From: an uncultured Fidelibacterota bacterium
GTDB lineage: Bacteria > Fidelibacterota > Marinisomatia > Marinisomatales > UBA1611
Direction of reading: 5' to 3'
DNA: 35,140 nucleotides
Assembly: GCA_913043235.1 (NCBI GenBank)
Contig: CAJWLO010000025.1
Location: forward strand, 1 to 35,140
A program made the position numbers and the translations under genes. The notes beneath the pieces are model-generated. The model ran no database searches. It was not told the origin of the DNA and saw nothing but the letters and a program-made list of their open reading frames with translations. How positions within the stretch are numbered: position 1 is the stretch's first letter; each line of letters starts with the position of its first letter. Shown here one piece after another: positions 1 to 8,427 of this stretch.

Positions 1-112
1 CGCCAAATTCTTCCGAACAGGTCGGTAGAAGCTTAGCACAAGCATCGATCCTGCTACAGCGGATTGCAGGTTACAGGGCACCGCTAATTCCCCATCTAGC
101 ACGGCCAAAATT
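1..112 (-). ncRNA. ffs: Signal recognition particle RNA, large bacterial type (5' part)
   Basis: Read on the minus strand, this begins near GCCGTGCTAGATGGGG (positions 105-90), then AATTAGCGGTGCCCTGTAACC and TGCAATCCGCTGTAGCAGG. These closely match, from memory, the Alu-domain 5' end of the large SRP RNA of Bacillus subtilis (scRNA), which the short 4.5S RNA of E. coli lacks. The RNA scaffolds Ffh for co-translational membrane targeting; the Alu domain is linked to elongation arrest. The 3' part, including the Ffh-binding S domain, lies beyond position 1. The exact 5' end is uncertain; it could lie anywhere from about 106 to 118. The identification rests on conserved primary sequence, and the fold was not computed. 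Confidence 0.88.
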
Positions 113-161
113 TTTCCAAATTAACCTATCGTTAATTTACAAGAAGAGAGAATTGATTTCT

Positions 162-548
162 TCAATAAATCACAACAATTTTTATTTCAGATATTTCAAA
201 CCAGTCCCAGAAGTTAGATTGGTCAAGTTTTAACACCCCATCCTTAAAACTAAACCTAAGTCTTTTGCGATACAAAGATTCAGTGAACCATTGGGAATTA
301 TCCCGCTTGTAATAAATAGCCACAAAGGGGGGGCTGTCCTCTTTCAGATCCGGAATAGCTAAGGTACATATAGATTCATTAAACTCACCTTCTGCAGTAA
401 TGAAATCTATTTTGGTAAAACTATAAACCCTCTTTCGGAGAGGTGAATATTCGTCAAGGTTTTTTGAATGCTCTTGAGCACGATTAATTGACAAAAACAG
501 AAATGAATTTAAAACAATAAAAAAAAGGGGGTGAAATCTCACCCCCAA
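162..548 (-). CDS. Hypothetical small secreted protein
   Basis: An ORF of about 128 residues that I do not recognise. A hydrophobic segment (LFFIVLNSFLFLSINRAQ, about residues 8-25) looks like a Sec signal peptide, and the mature part is rich in aromatic and charged residues with alternating patterns suggestive of beta structure. The start is problematic. Only TTG (548) or GTG (542) precede the signal peptide in frame, and both lie in the terminator hairpin that follows the upstream gene, whose stop is only 8 bases away. Expression would need read-through or a non-standard start. It lies just upstream of the SRP RNA on the same strand. It may be a real small exported protein or an ORF that has lost its proper start. 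Confidence 0.5.
   Translation of the reverse strand: MGVRFHPLFFIVLNSFLFLSINRAQEHSKNLDEYSPLRKRVYSFTKIDFITAEGEFNESICTLAIPDLKEDSPPFVAIYYKRDNSQWFTESLYRKRLRFSFKDGVLKLDQSNFWDWFEISEIKIVVIY
519..546 (-). terminator. Rho-independent terminator, minus strand
   Basis: On the minus strand a perfect 8-bp stem GGGGGTGA/TCACCCCC (546-539 and 534-527) with a 4-base loop is followed at once by eight T (526-519). It sits 11 bases past the stop of the 557-1012 gene, so it should end the FecR-cluster transcript. The same bases encode the first residues of the next ORF. Confidence 0.85.
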
Positions 549-556
549 ATTTGGCC

Positions 557-1012
557 CTACTTTTTCTTACGCCCAAATAAACCTTTTTTCTCTTTCTTTT
601 TCTCACCCTCATCAGCTGGTTTTTTATCATCTTTGCCTTCTTCCATACCTTCTACGCGCTTCTCCCAATCACTTAATTCTTTATCACTTTCTTCGGAGGC
701 TGCTACACCACCATCTTCATCTCCTTCGGCAACAGCATCAATGATAAGGTCCTGGTTATCCCATATTTCTTTTAATTTTTCATGACGTTTTTCAGAGTTA
801 TCCTTTAAGGTTTCAAGCAATTCTGTAACTTCTTCATGGAAATCCGCAATGGTTTGTTCAAGTCTTCGCACCAGTTCTTCCTGTAATGGGACTCCAAATC
901 CATCGCCCACTTTTTCCATAAGTGAACCAAATTGATCCATTAAATATTTTTTTTGCGGGTCGATCGCTGGCGCTTGATCCTCGGATCCACCTGTGTCAGG
1001 TTTTTGGGGCAT
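557..1012 (-). CDS. Hypothetical acidic coiled-coil protein with lysine-rich tail
   Basis: A 151-residue protein of unknown function with no signal peptide or membrane segment, so probably cytoplasmic. Residues 25-85 look helical and likely form a coiled coil (LVRRLEQTIADFHEEVTELL, then further charged heptads). Residues 90-130 are very acidic, and the protein ends in a lysine-rich tail closing with GLFGRKKK. This charge polarity could let it bind a membrane or nucleic acid, which is inference. It is the last gene of a three-gene minus-strand run with the secreted protein (11-base gap) and the FecR/barrel protein, and a strong terminator follows it. ATG start at 1012. Confidence 0.75.
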   Translation of the reverse strand: MPQKPDTGGSEDQAPAIDPQKKYLMDQFGSLMEKVGDGFGVPLQEELVRRLEQTIADFHEEVTELLETLKDNSEKRHEKLKEIWDNQDLIIDAVAEGDEDGGVAASEESDKELSDWEKRVEGMEEGKDDKKPADEGEKKKEKKGLFGRKKK

Positions 1013-1023
1013 ATGTCCTCCGG

Positions 1024-1794
1024 TTATTGGGTTCGTAGCCTTTCATATTCCTCTTCAGCCAAAATAAAGGTCTCTTTCGGCGTCAGTAATGTACTGATAG
1101 CATCAAACATTTCGCCACTAAAAATCAATCCAATTATAATACCATAAAAACGGTTGTACCATCTAACATCTGCTTCAGGCTTCCGCTGCATATTATAAAT
1201 ATGTCCGCCACCAAATCCTACTATAGAACTCAAGGCAAAAATATACGGTCGTAAATAAAGATAATCTCCTATGCTGGTTCGGTAAGAAATCACTTCCATA
1301 CTATCCAAAGGCACCAATTCGATGCTGGTTGGTGTCTGAACCTGTAATACTTGGTTTTCGAAGTTTAAAAGGGTTCCTTTTAGTTTATTTCCTCCTGAAT
1401 GTTTAATCTTTACAAATTGCGGTTTTGGTATTTCTGTAACAATTTTTGCTGCCTGGAGAAAATGCATTCCCATATACAATTCATTTAATGCATCTTCCGT
1501 AAGCTCCGGCTGGCCATTCACATGCGTTTGCAGTTCTACAAATTTACGCATGGTAAACGTTGCAGTTTTCTGTATCATCCGCCCACGAATCTCTTTAATT
1601 ATTTTCACCCTCATTTCATTGGGCTTAACTGCGATAATCTGAGCACTCACAAACCCTTCTTCTCCAGGGAATATGCGGTAAAACCTGTTTTCGTGAACAT
1701 CAATCTCGGTTCCAACTCTGGGGCTTAAGACCTGTACTTCTCCCTGAGCCCCAAGAAAACCGCTGCATACGATAACGAAAATAAATTTTTGCAT
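1024..1794 (-). CDS. Hypothetical exported membrane protein
   Basis: A 256-residue protein not assigned to a family. An N-terminal signal peptide (FIFVIVCSGFLGAQG, residues 4-18) indicates export. Residues 20-175 are mostly beta-like, including a stretch (KHSGGNKLKGTLLNFENQVL) reminiscent of small Sm-like or SH3-like barrel repeats. Two hydrophobic stretches near the C-terminus (about 182-198 and 215-236) could be membrane segments, followed by a charged tail. It starts 11 bases after the FecR/beta-barrel gene and is followed after 11 bases by the coiled-coil gene, so the three are probably co-transcribed. The location suggests an envelope role; the function is unknown. Confidence 0.72.
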   Translation of the reverse strand: MQKFIFVIVCSGFLGAQGEVQVLSPRVGTEIDVHENRFYRIFPGEEGFVSAQIIAVKPNEMRVKIIKEIRGRMIQKTATFTMRKFVELQTHVNGQPELTEDALNELYMGMHFLQAAKIVTEIPKPQFVKIKHSGGNKLKGTLLNFENQVLQVQTPTSIELVPLDSMEVISYRTSIGDYLYLRPYIFALSSIVGFGGGHIYNMQRKPEADVRWYNRFYGIIIGLIFSGEMFDAISTLLTPKETFILAEEEYERLRTQ

Positions 1795-1805
1795 CCGGGA
1801 TCAGT

Positions 1806-4076
1806 TTAAAAATTAAAAGATGTCTCGATGGTTGTCTGTTTAATGGGCTCCAGTTTCCCCGTACCGTCATCACGGTAATATTTGCGAAAATCCCAAATAA
1901 GGCTTACTCCTTTACTTAATTCATATCCAATCCGATAACCCATGACCGTATTCACACTAGGATTTTCAAAATCAAATGGGTTATGATCATTATTCCTCTG
2001 GTAATAAGCCATGGCGGTGCTCAACTTGGGAATATTTTCTGCATTCAGGTTTACAAAGGCATAGAAGCTTTTATAGTCCGTTGTATCCATTTTCATATTG
2101 GCGTATGAAGCTGAAAAAGTTGCCAGACTAAACAGGTCCAGGGATGCAGAACCAAATAGACCTTTGGACGAAGATGACTCGGAAGAATCAGAGAACACAA
2201 ACATATCTTTGGTTTGGATAATTGTGGTGCCTGCAATTGACTGAGCCACTACCCTATTCAAATCATAGGATTGGTCAAAGAATTGAGGAACATATGAACC
2301 ATTTATTACGCGGTATTCTAGGGATAGATGAAGCAGTCCAAAGAGAGATGACCGTATACCCGGAATTGAGAGTCCTGTCCCTGAACGTTGTGGACGGTTG
2401 AAAGAAAGACTATCTGCAGCCATGGATGCAGGAAAGCTTAAGGTATTATATTCTGCGTAAATGGTGAGATCGATGATGCTACCACGCAGTATTGGATAGC
2501 CGATATCCAGCGTCAAGCCATTAGCACTTGCTTTGTTATCCTGGAGACTGAATGGCGTTGCCTTAAGAAGAATATCATCTGCAGTTTCACTATCATCGAT
2601 AATATTATCACCATCCGCATCTATATCGATCAAGGAATCTGGGACAGTGCTTCCTTGTCCTGGATCAGGAAAACCATCACCATCAGTATCATTCCATAAG
2701 GTACTGTCATCAGGGAAATCGTCAAATAAATCCGGAAAGGTATCCTTGTCCCGGTCCTTAAGTCCAGAGAACATATTGGCATCTGTAACATAGTTCATGC
2801 CAATAGAAAGAGGAAAATCATCTGAAATGGTATACGCAGTGCGAAATCCAATTAGGGTTCCACCTCGTGAAAAATCTTTCACATTTGCCAAGAAAATTTC
2901 TCCACTGATAGGACCTAGATTAAAACCTGTGTTAATACCAACCCTACGGACTGAAGGAAATTCCATCATATTGGAATATCCGGACATCAGTCCACCATAA
3001 CCTAGAGTCATACCCTCAATAGAACCATATTTTATCCAGGCAGGATCGGTTTTATCTCCGTAACGGATATATAGGATTTTATCGAGTAACATGGATGGAT
3101 CGTTCTTAATATCCCATTCATCTGGTCGAATATTTCCTTCATTGTCCAAGTATATGACCAGATCCAGCCCAAAACCCAGTTTGCCAATATTAACTTCTGG
3201 ACGCAAAGCAAGTTGATTATATAGGACACCATCTATAGTAGCGGAACCAATCCCCAGACCCATACCAAATGGTTTTTTTGGTGGCTCAGGAACATTTCCA
3301 CTTTCACTTTTGGGATCGGGCTCGATGGATTGAGTTTCTGGTTCCGGCTCTGGCTTTTTATTTTCCTGGGGTGTAATTGATTTTTTCGGCTGTAATTGAG
3401 TCTGGGTTGGCTGTTTTGGTTTTGGTTGGGTTGATTTTTTGAGCGGTTCCCGCTCAGATGGCTTTGGTCCCTGCTCGTAGGCTGTTGTTTCAGGATCGGA
3501 CGGATATTCACTTGGAGATGCGGGAGCCTGTACTATGTTTCCTACGGCATTACTCACAGCCTTTTGCCCGGGCCCAACGGAAACAGTCTGGCCGCTGGCC
3601 ATATTCATTACATCAAAATTTCCTGATTTTCCAATAAATTGATCAACCCCGCTGATCGGATCAACAATAGATGCAAATTCCGTGCCTTTTACACTAGCCA
3701 CGCTCGACGGTGTTTGCACTCTAAATGTTTTGCTACGACCTTGCTTCATCACATTGCTCAGCGTCGTACCAAAATCTACATCTACTGTTCGAGTATTCTG
3801 GGTATCCATTAATTGCAACTGGGTATTTTCGCGTAATTTGACAACCGATTTATCATTGATATACATAACAGATGCATAGGAAAGAGGTCCCACTTTTATT
3901 GCATCACCATTATTTAACGATACACCAAGTGTTGGTTTCTCAATAAATCTGTCCCTGCCTATACGCTTGACCATTACATCTCCATGACTTCCAGCCAAAA
4001 CCGCGATAGGTTCTGCAAGGAGCATACCAGAAAATATTGTAGTAACAAATAGAATATTAAACAGAACCGATTTCAT
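1806..4076 (-). CDS. FecR-domain protein with C-terminal outer-membrane beta-barrel-like region
   Basis: A 756-residue exported protein. Residues 1-21 form a signal peptide. Residues about 25-170 form a FecR-like domain, recognisable by the start of its sequence (VLAGSHGDVMVKR) and by GDAIKVG, VVKLRENTQLQL, VQTPSSVASVKGTEF and GPGQKA. A Pro/Lys/Gln/Glu-rich linker follows (about 190-265), then a long beta-rich region ending in Phe (TTIETSFNF), typical of outer-membrane barrels. Within it, about residues 435-500 carry Asp-rich calcium-loop motifs (DRDKDTFPD, DTDGDGFPD, DIDADGDNIIDD) like thrombospondin type 3 repeats. It is not a classical FecR anti-sigma regulator, since it lacks the cytoplasmic domain and has no neighbouring sigma gene or TonB receptor. 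It probably spans the periplasm, with FecR perhaps binding peptidoglycan or sugar (inference). First gene of a three-gene cluster. Confidence 0.82.
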   Translation of the reverse strand: MKSVLFNILFVTTIFSGMLLAEPIAVLAGSHGDVMVKRIGRDRFIEKPTLGVSLNNGDAIKVGPLSYASVMYINDKSVVKLRENTQLQLMDTQNTRTVDVDFGTTLSNVMKQGRSKTFRVQTPSSVASVKGTEFASIVDPISGVDQFIGKSGNFDVMNMASGQTVSVGPGQKAVSNAVGNIVQAPASPSEYPSDPETTAYEQGPKPSEREPLKKSTQPKPKQPTQTQLQPKKSITPQENKKPEPEPETQSIEPDPKSESGNVPEPPKKPFGMGLGIGSATIDGVLYNQLALRPEVNIGKLGFGLDLVIYLDNEGNIRPDEWDIKNDPSMLLDKILYIRYGDKTDPAWIKYGSIEGMTLGYGGLMSGYSNMMEFPSVRRVGINTGFNLGPISGEIFLANVKDFSRGGTLIGFRTAYTISDDFPLSIGMNYVTDANMFSGLKDRDKDTFPDLFDDFPDDSTLWNDTDGDGFPDPGQGSTVPDSLIDIDADGDNIIDDSETADDILLKATPFSLQDNKASANGLTLDIGYPILRGSIIDLTIYAEYNTLSFPASMAADSLSFNRPQRSGTGLSIPGIRSSLFGLLHLSLEYRVINGSYVPQFFDQSYDLNRVVAQSIAGTTIIQTKDMFVFSDSSESSSSKGLFGSASLDLFSLATFSASYANMKMDTTDYKSFYAFVNLNAENIPKLSTAMAYYQRNNDHNPFDFENPSVNTVMGYRIGYELSKGVSLIWDFRKYYRDDGTGKLEPIKQTTIETSFNF

Positions 4077-4130
4077 AGTATTGAAATTAATCGAGTCATT
4101 AAAATTAAGCCTGAAACCGTATTGATCAAA

Positions 4131-6878
4131 TCAAGTTGCATCAGTAATTGAACGCATTACTAGCTCTTCCATGCTGATAAATTCTAATCCTGTATTTTCC
4201 TTTAAGGCAAGTTCACATGTCCGACTGGAGGAAACTCCTAGATCTGCACAAATATCAGTTGATTTTTTCACAGCATGCCGTGACAGTTCCGGTACCCGAA
4301 GCCCCCTATCCCCAGCCATTGCGCAGCAAAACCCTTCCATGGATGACTCAACACTACTGGAACAGGTCTTTGTCAGTTCAATCAGGTCTTGACCATTACC
4401 CATTTTCTGTGAAGAGCAGACCTGGTGAGCAAATACAGTTGCAGCTATCTTAGATAGCTGAAGATCCTCTTTTATTTGATTCATAAAGGTGATTGAATCC
4501 ATAATCTGCAGACCGGCTGTATCGCCAGATAGAGTATATTGCGTGCAAGGGGAAAGATCTATAATTACCGGTATTCTTCCGTGATCTGATTGAATGGCAA
4601 TATTTTGCAAAAGATTGTTCCTAAGTGTATTACCCGTTTTCTTGTACCCATGTGAATCAAAAGCCATACCGCAGCATTGATCTTCATATTGATCTAATAC
4701 ATTTAACTTTTTCCTTGCATGTTTACTAATCTGATGCAACAAATATGACGATGATTCTTCACAGCTATTTCCAGGAAAAACCCGATTCACACACGATGGG
4801 AAATGAATAAAATCAGCGGACTGGCGATTCTGATTGGAAAACTTCAAGGGTTTAATCCTAGCTATGCCTGAAACCGGCCAGGTAGGAATATCCCTACTTA
4901 TAATACGGTTACATTTTCGTGTGATATCGTTTAAGATTCTATTGCCCAAGATTTGTTCTATTTTATTGGCCATCCTGATAACACGATTAATCATACTGAT
5001 AGTAAACTTAAAATGGTTACTTATGACTTGCACAATTCGGGGAACCTTATCCATCGGATATCTTTCAGCTTTTACCATCTTTCCTGTATCAATATTGACA
5101 GGACACTCTTTGGCACAAAGTCCATCAGTAGCACATGTTTGATCCCAAAGATATCGAAAACCATTCATTTCATCTGCTTTTAAATTATTCAGTTTCATTT
5201 CGCGCATGACGGCAATGCGCTGACGGGGCGTCAGTGTCAAACCTGCACTGGGACAGATCCGTTCACAAAAACCACATTCAATACACATATCAACTTCATC
5301 ATGAATCTGAGGTAATGGTTTGAGATCTTTCATATGAAGTTTTTTATCCCGGGTAAGCAAAACATTCGGGTTTAATATATGATGCGGATCTGCCAATTTT
5401 TTTATCTGCCACATAATTTCAAATATAGGGCCACCCCATTCCTGCTCAACAAATGCTGCCATATTTCGTCCAGTACCGTGTTCCGCCTTTAAAGAACCAT
5501 TGAACTCACCCACAGTCATTATTGATAAATCATTCATCATTCCTTCATAATTCTTCTCACCCTGTGGATTTCCCAAGTCAATTGATGTTAAAAAATGAAG
5601 ATTGCCATCCTTGGCATGTCCAAATATCACACCATCATGAAAATCGTGATCTTTGAATATTTTCTTAAGACCACTGATAGCTGCAGCAAGGTTTTCCATA
5701 TCCACGGCGATATCTTCTGTAATCACACTGGTACCGGTACTTCGCAGAGATCCCAGTGTAGGATAAAGACCTTTGCGAATCTTCCAGATTGTATCCCTGT
5801 CTTTTTCATCAGTAACCAACTTTATATCATGAACCATAGCATCCGCATTGACATATTGTTCCACTTCTTTCAAAAGTCTATGGATATCATTAGGTTCATC
5901 TTCTTGGAATTCAATCAGTAAACCAGTGCAATTATCGAGAATTTTATATGGATCAAAAGGTGGTTGATCAAAATGTTTTGCCGTTCTTAGAGACTGATCA
6001 TCTAGAAATTCAACAGCTGAAGCACCTAGCTCTTTAAAAAATGGAACCGCCTCCCCGGCAGTTTCCGGAGATTGAAACAATATCAAACCTGTGCCTTTTT
6101 CAGGAGGGTCTGGGATCGTTTTAAGAGTTACTTCTGAAATAAAAGCCAGTGTCCCCTCAGCACCGATAAGCAGGTGGGAAAATATGTCAATAGGATCTTC
6201 ATGATCTAAAAAAGAATTCATGGAATACCCGATCGTATTTTTTATGCGGTATTTCTCACGAATCTTATGAACTAGGTCCGGATGATCCAGAATTTTTTTC
6301 CGGATCAGGAGCAGGCCTTTAGCTAATCCCGGCTCATTTTCCAAAAAACGAAGATTCTCATTTTTAACTGCAGTATTATATTCATGGCCATTGGCCAGAA
6401 TAAAAGATAGATTATCCAAGGTGTGGTAAGCATTGTATTCTGTCCCACAAACCATACCCGATGAATTATTAGAAACGATACCACCAATACGTGCTGAATT
6501 GATTGAAGCCGGATCCGGACCAATTCTCCTTCGGTATGGCGATAGTATTTTATTGGCAAAGGCCCCATTAACTCCAGGCTGCATTCGAATAACATCTCCA
6601 CGGTCAAGTATTTGAAATCGCGACCAATCATGGAGCACCTCTGCAATAATTCCTGAAGTGATGGATTGTCCCGATAGCGATGTACCACCTGCGCGAAATG
6701 TAATGGGCGTTTTTGTCTGGCGTGCATATCCCAGTAATGATTTTATATCCTGACAGGATCGGGGATATACAACGGCTTCTGGAACCAAACGATACATACT
6801 GGCATCCCTTGCGTAGGCCAGACGAATGACCTTATTATCCTGAATAAGGTTAGCCGGTAAACAATTGTATAGAGTCAA
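4131..6878 (-). CDS. FAD-linked oxidase / Fe-S / CCG-domain dehydrogenase (D-2-hydroxyacid type)
   Basis: A 915-residue fusion resembling GlcD plus GlcF/GlpC, as in YdiJ-type D-2-hydroxyglutarate dehydrogenases and large D-lactate dehydrogenases. The N-terminal FAD_binding_4 domain (about 30-240) shows FRAGGTSLSGQS and GGIVSNNSSGM. The FAD-oxidase C domain (about 260-505) has HAKDGNLHF and EHGTGRN. Two 4Fe-4S motifs follow, CIECGFCERICP (about 531) and CATDGLCAKECP (about 585), then two CCG-type regions (QCCGMAF near 735, FCCAMAGDRG near 850). Such enzymes oxidise 2-hydroxyacids at the membrane and pass electrons to quinone or a carrier; the substrate here is unknown. The TTG start overlaps the thioesterase stop (TTGA), and no other in-frame start leaves the N-terminus complete, so the two are translationally coupled. 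Confidence 0.9.
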   Translation of the reverse strand: MTLYNCLPANLIQDNKVIRLAYARDASMYRLVPEAVVYPRSCQDIKSLLGYARQTKTPITFRAGGTSLSGQSITSGIIAEVLHDWSRFQILDRGDVIRMQPGVNGAFANKILSPYRRRIGPDPASINSARIGGIVSNNSSGMVCGTEYNAYHTLDNLSFILANGHEYNTAVKNENLRFLENEPGLAKGLLLIRKKILDHPDLVHKIREKYRIKNTIGYSMNSFLDHEDPIDIFSHLLIGAEGTLAFISEVTLKTIPDPPEKGTGLILFQSPETAGEAVPFFKELGASAVEFLDDQSLRTAKHFDQPPFDPYKILDNCTGLLIEFQEDEPNDIHRLLKEVEQYVNADAMVHDIKLVTDEKDRDTIWKIRKGLYPTLGSLRSTGTSVITEDIAVDMENLAAAISGLKKIFKDHDFHDGVIFGHAKDGNLHFLTSIDLGNPQGEKNYEGMMNDLSIMTVGEFNGSLKAEHGTGRNMAAFVEQEWGGPIFEIMWQIKKLADPHHILNPNVLLTRDKKLHMKDLKPLPQIHDEVDMCIECGFCERICPSAGLTLTPRQRIAVMREMKLNNLKADEMNGFRYLWDQTCATDGLCAKECPVNIDTGKMVKAERYPMDKVPRIVQVISNHFKFTISMINRVIRMANKIEQILGNRILNDITRKCNRIISRDIPTWPVSGIARIKPLKFSNQNRQSADFIHFPSCVNRVFPGNSCEESSSYLLHQISKHARKKLNVLDQYEDQCCGMAFDSHGYKKTGNTLRNNLLQNIAIQSDHGRIPVIIDLSPCTQYTLSGDTAGLQIMDSITFMNQIKEDLQLSKIAATVFAHQVCSSQKMGNGQDLIELTKTCSSSVESSMEGFCCAMAGDRGLRVPELSRHAVKKSTDICADLGVSSSRTCELALKENTGLEFISMEELVMRSITDAT

Positions 6879-7309
6879 AGCACAATTGGCCGGCAGAGTT
6901 CCTTGATCTTTGTTGGAACCGATATTGCTTGATTTTGATAATAATTAAAAGCAACCATCTTGAATAGCGCCGTACAAATGGGTGGTTCCTGACCTTTCTT
7001 AAAAATACCAGCAATAAAATCAAAACTTTTACCCCCAACGCGGGAAATTCTGTGACCGATTTCTAATTTGATCGGATGAGTAGCTTGATGATGATAGTTA
7101 ACTTCCATAGCTCCCAATATAGTACTCTCCTGCTCTTCTTTGCGAATGCCCCCATAACCTAATTCATAATAAACATCCACCCTGGAAGATTCCATATAGG
7201 TCAGATAAGCGGCATGATTTATATGACCCAGAGCATCCATATCACGCCACCGGGAACTCATCCTTGTCCAATAATCGAAATCTGCTCTTCGTAATTGATG
7301 CCATTCCAT
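6875..7309 (-). CDS. Hot-dog fold acyl-CoA thioesterase (4HBT family)
   Basis: A protein of about 144 residues from the ATG at 7309. The open frame extends upstream to 7447, but those codons do not look like family sequence and would overlap the divergent gene. The motif DMDALGHINHAAYLTYMESSR near the N-terminus is the 4HBT signature, with catalytic Asp and a conserved His-Ile-Asn, as in YbgC/FadM-like thioesterases that hydrolyse acyl-CoA or acyl-ACP. The frame carries on through EVNYHHQATHP and the expected beta strands. It overlaps the FAD dehydrogenase by 4 bases, so the two form an operon. The pairing suggests a role in organic-acid or fatty-acid turnover, but the substrate cannot be told from sequence. 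Confidence 0.88.
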   Translation of the reverse strand: MEWHQLRRADFDYWTRMSSRWRDMDALGHINHAAYLTYMESSRVDVYYELGYGGIRKEEQESTILGAMEVNYHHQATHPIKLEIGHRISRVGGKSFDFIAGIFKKGQEPPICTALFKMVAFNYYQNQAISVPTKIKELCRPIVL

Positions 7310-7392
7310 GATAAAAATTATAGTATAATTATCCTGATAATCACGCAAAGAATTCAATTTTACGGTCTTAATTCTGCATGTAATTTTGACCA

Positions 7393-8427
7393 ATGAAAAG
7401 CGATCAAGATTTTTCTTACCCACTTTTAACTCTGTTTGACAACCCACGTACCAGAATCATTCTAACCCAGATCCTTCTATTAGGATCTATCCTTTTTGCG
7501 CAACCCAAAGATAGAATAGAATTACAAATAAATAAATCTAGCGGGACTGTGTTCAATTCTTTGAATGATAATCCAATCTATGCAATAAAAGTAGAGATTC
7601 TAAGTGGAAATAATGAACCCAAAGATTCGACCTATACAGATCATAAAGGAAATTATTATATGGATCCTGTAGGATATCTTTGGCGACCACGAATTAGATT
7701 TACATCCTACGATTTTGAAACTAAAATGATTATCCTGAATGAAAATCATTTAGATGAGCAGGGTATTATGAACCTAGATATTTCATTGGATCCTATTCCT
7801 GAAAGTGAAAAACCCAAAGTGTTTTCCAAAGGAACTGTGGCATCACGGGCAAAAACATTTTTCTGGGAAGGTAACATTTATTACTATTTAGAAAGTAATT
7901 CCATTGCCTCTGACTACAAAGCTTCCCGGATCATAATTAATGAAGTAAGCACCGATAAATCTCCGCAGGGTGATCTTCTCATCTCTATAAATGGCCAAGA
8001 AATAAACCCTTTACTTTGTTACGTACCCCAGGACGGAATGTATGAAAACCTACTTGCAATCCTTAGTGGTTACTTGCCTGAACCTCTGTTTGATAATAGC
8101 GGTCTTCCACGGTATTTGGATGAGAACCTTTTAGAACCTACTATAGTTTTTGGTAAGGTTATGGATGCAGTAACAGATAAACCTGTAATGGGAGCAGAAG
8201 TAAGCATTATAGGTATAAGTTTAAATAAACGTATCACCGGGTCAGATGGAAAATATGCTTTCCAGGTACTAGAGACAGGTGAATTTTTCCTGAATGTTGT
8301 TCCTCCTATAAATTCTAGATATAATAATCCTTCCAAATCTAAGCTAATAATAAAAGAGGCTCGGGGTGGCTGGCATCAATCCGATCAGATTCTATTTCCA
8401 AAGGACCGTTTCCATTGGGCCAAATAA
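7393..8427 (+). CDS. Exported protein with carboxypeptidase-regulatory-like domains
   Basis: A 344-residue protein of unknown function. A long n-region (about 20 residues) precedes a hydrophobic stretch (IILTQILLLGSILFA, about 22-36) that reads as a signal peptide cleaved before QPKD. Two segments look like carboxypeptidase D regulatory-like (CarboxypepD_reg) beta sandwiches: about 50-115 (GTVFNSLNDNPIYAIKVEIL ... TDHKGNYYM) and about 250-320 (GKVMDAVTDKPVMGAEVSII ... TGSDGKYAFQV). Such domains are common in surface and TonB-linked proteins of Bacteroidota relatives and usually mediate binding rather than catalysis. It is divergent from the thioesterase (83 bases between starts). Its end overlaps the likely msrA start by 13 bases. 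Confidence 0.78.
   Translation: MKSDQDFSYPLLTLFDNPRTRIILTQILLLGSILFAQPKDRIELQINKSSGTVFNSLNDNPIYAIKVEILSGNNEPKDSTYTDHKGNYYMDPVGYLWRPRIRFTSYDFETKMIILNENHLDEQGIMNLDISLDPIPESEKPKVFSKGTVASRAKTFFWEGNIYYYLESNSIASDYKASRIIINEVSTDKSPQGDLLISINGQEINPLLCYVPQDGMYENLLAILSGYLPEPLFDNSGLPRYLDENLLEPTIVFGKVMDAVTDKPVMGAEVSIIGISLNKRITGSDGKYAFQVLETGEFFLNVVPPINSRYNNPSKSKLIIKEARGGWHQSDQILFPKDRFHWAK

Noticed and set aside
1-161. A tRNA or the end of a protein gene at the window edge
   Set aside because: The minus-strand sequence matches the conserved 5' Alu part of large SRP RNA, and no cloverleaf or long frame is present.
1806-4076. FecR as an anti-sigma regulator paired with a sigma factor
   Set aside because: No sigma gene or TonB receptor adjoins, and the protein has a signal peptide and barrel-like C-terminus rather than the inner-membrane FecR layout.
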